Assembly: GCA_035527515.1 (NCBI GenBank)
Contig: DATLAJ010000176.1
Span: forward strand, 1-6,994
Reading direction: 5' to 3'
Length of the DNA stretch: 6,994 nt
Origin: a bacterium
GTDB lineage: Bacteria; B130-G9
Both the position numbers and the translations under genes were made by a program. Within the stretch, counting starts at the first letter, position 1, and each line of letters begins with the position of its first letter. This document shows positions 6,260 through 6,994 of the stretch, one piece after another. Under the pieces are notes generated by a model. It searched no databases, was not told the origin of the DNA, and saw only the letters and a list, made by a program, of their open reading frames with translations.

Positions 6260-6277
6260 GAGCAAAACTTTCTCTCG
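6260..6277 (+). repeat. Conserved 18-base box, right copy
   Basis: Identical to 177-194. Distance from the box to the next conserved block (TTCTGAAG) is 58 bases here and 59 in the left copy. In this copy the box runs on into GAGAAA, so TTTCTC (6269-6274) can pair with GAGAAA (6277-6282). Confidence 0.75.
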
Positions 6278-6925
6278 AGAAATCCGCCCCCTACCTTCTT
6301 ATATGCCCCTCTTGAAATTCTGAAGCGCCGCTATTGGCAAGGGCAAGAGCGATCGCTGGCACGGGGTGGAGCAGAGATTCTCGGTCTGCTGCGGCCTGTA
6401 CCTCCTTGCTTTTTCGTAGTCTGCCTCCGGAAGTGTGGAAGATATCGTCTAGGTCAGTGCCAAGCTCGATTCGCTTGTAGTGTTCTGTCCACTGTCGTCA
6501 AGGGGGGGCATGGTTACATGCCGGCATAGTTGATAGGTGGGGGTGTTGATTGAAAGGACAGGGGGGCTGAGCGGCCCCCCGCATAGCAGCGCTTGCGTAT
6601 GTAGGGATAGCGGATGGGAACACATGTCGTGCAGTGTTCCCTCGCATAGTGGGATAGGAGTGAGTTCCTATGGACGTGAGCGGAGTAACGGAGAAGAAAG
6701 GACTGGTCGGCTCCGCCTCCGAGGTGTTCGGGTGATTAGGGACGCCCTCTAGTTCCCGAGCTTCGCAAGCTCAGCTCTTGCCCACCCGTGACAGGTGAGC
6801 ATGTTAAGCGATGCGTTGAGCGTGTTCCCACGACCCTAGCGAGAAGAAGGAGTCGCTCCGTTAGAGTTCGCGCAGGCTAACGAACGCGCTCCACTTCAGG
6901 AGAAACTAAGGATGGAGGGCGGATA

Positions 6926-6960
6926 GTTGGGTTCCGATAACGCTGTTATCGAGAACCAAC
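6926..6960. other. Long 15-pair hairpin near the right edge
   Basis: GTTGG (6926-6930) pairs with CCAAC (6956-6960), TTC (6932-6934) with GAA (6953-6955), and CGATAAC (6935-6941) with GTTATCG (6945-6951) around a three-base loop. There is one unpaired base on each side (G6931, A6952). It is the strongest single hairpin in the window. No T-run follows, so it is not a classic terminator. It could be the closing stem of the structured element or an element end. Confidence 0.5.
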
Positions 6961-6969
6961 ACGTAAAGA

Positions 6970-6985
6970 TTTGGCAGCTGCCAAA
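6970..6985. promoter_or_regulatory. Perfect 16-base palindrome
   Basis: TTTGGCAGCTGCCAAA is a perfect palindrome with no spacer, nine bases after the hairpin at 6926-6960. Such sites commonly bind dimeric DNA-binding proteins, so an operator for a gene beyond the window is one reading. A mobile-element end is another. The sequence alone cannot decide. Confidence 0.45.
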
Positions 6986-6994
6986 CATCGATAA

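Larger units (their letters stand above)
6251..6960 (+). ncRNA. Right copy of the repeated structured element, extended (putative large ncRNA)
   Basis: About 710 bases without a credible protein gene but dense in stems. Blocks shared with the left copy are the box at 6260-6277, TTCTGAAG (6318-6325), CTAGGTCAGTGC (6449-6460), CTTGTAGT (6474-6481) and CACTGTCGTCAAGG (6490-6503). Hairpins shared in order are GGCATG/CATGCC (6507-6522), GGGGGGC/GCCCCCC (6561-6580) and GGGAACAC/GTGTTCCC (6616-6641). Beyond the shared part are ATAGGA/TCCTAT (6654-6671), GCGGAG/CTCCGC (6680-6716), a long-range CGGGTG/CACCCG (6729-6788) enclosing GAGCTT/AAGCTC (6758-6772), CGTTAG/CTAACG (6859-6882), and the 6926-6960 hairpin. 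The nesting resembles large ornate bacterial RNAs, but no family signature is recognised, and the ends are guesses. Confidence 0.45.

Noticed and set aside
6537-6752. A 71-codon + strand frame in the right non-coding region
   Set aside because: It starts in a G-run, is rich in Gly/Arg/Ser, and crosses several hairpins shared with or adjoining the repeated element. No ribosome site is seen.
6926-6960. Integron attC site or CRISPR repeat
   Set aside because: The left side fits GTTRRRY but the right side does not fit RYYYAAC, no integrase is present, and there is no array of repeats with spacers.
6251-6960. Group I or group II intron, or rRNA fragment
   Set aside because: I looked for the group II domain V hallmark, a GTGYG-type 5' start, group I P/Q/R/S elements and familiar rRNA stretches, and saw none. 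A covariance-model search would be needed to rule them out fully.

Overview
The window is a bacterial accessory region of moderate GC content. Shine-Dalgarno-like motifs precede some starts, and gene spacing at the right is tight. No gene in it fixes the taxon, so I do not name an organism. All recognisable genes lie on the + strand in the middle (about 1.01 to 6.16 kb). Roughly 1 kb on the left and 0.84 kb on the right hold almost no protein-coding signal but many hairpins.

Middle region. The dominant gene (1012-4926) encodes a protein of about 1,304 residues. It has an N-terminal SIR2-type NAD-binding/NAD-hydrolysing domain and a very long, mostly helical C-terminus. This is the architecture of large defence-associated sirtuins that deplete NAD+ in phage-infected cells. 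It is followed by three small genes. The first is a helix-hairpin-helix (HhH-GPD-like) DNA glycosylase fold protein that lacks its N-terminus (5038-5499). The second is the C-terminal part of a staphylococcal-nuclease (thermonuclease) homologue fused to a small His/Cys zinc-binding-type module (5537-5947). The third is a 69-residue single-pass membrane protein whose start overlaps the nuclease stop (5947-6156). Both nucleic-acid enzymes are cut at the 5' side, which suggests a defence island built from joined and partly decayed pieces. Only the SIR2 gene looks clearly intact.

Flanks. Two diverged copies of one non-coding sequence flank the gene block in direct orientation (about 165-614 and 6251-6650). 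They share an 18-base identical box (177-194 and 6260-6277), then several short conserved blocks in the same order with similar spacing, then three hairpins in the same order. The hairpins keep their pairing although the paired bases differ between copies, which is what a structured RNA would show. The right copy continues into more nested stems up to 6960 and a perfect 16-base palindrome at 6970-6985. The left copy loses similarity at about 614, where a short coding-like remnant (613-723) begins.

Reading as a whole (inference): a SIR2-based defence cassette with degraded DNA-repair and nuclease companions lies between two copies of an unidentified structured non-coding element. The element may have served as the insertion or recombination target, or it may be an independently mobile RNA-type element. 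The most unusual part of the window is this repeated structured element, followed by the unclassified sensor portion of the SIR2 protein.
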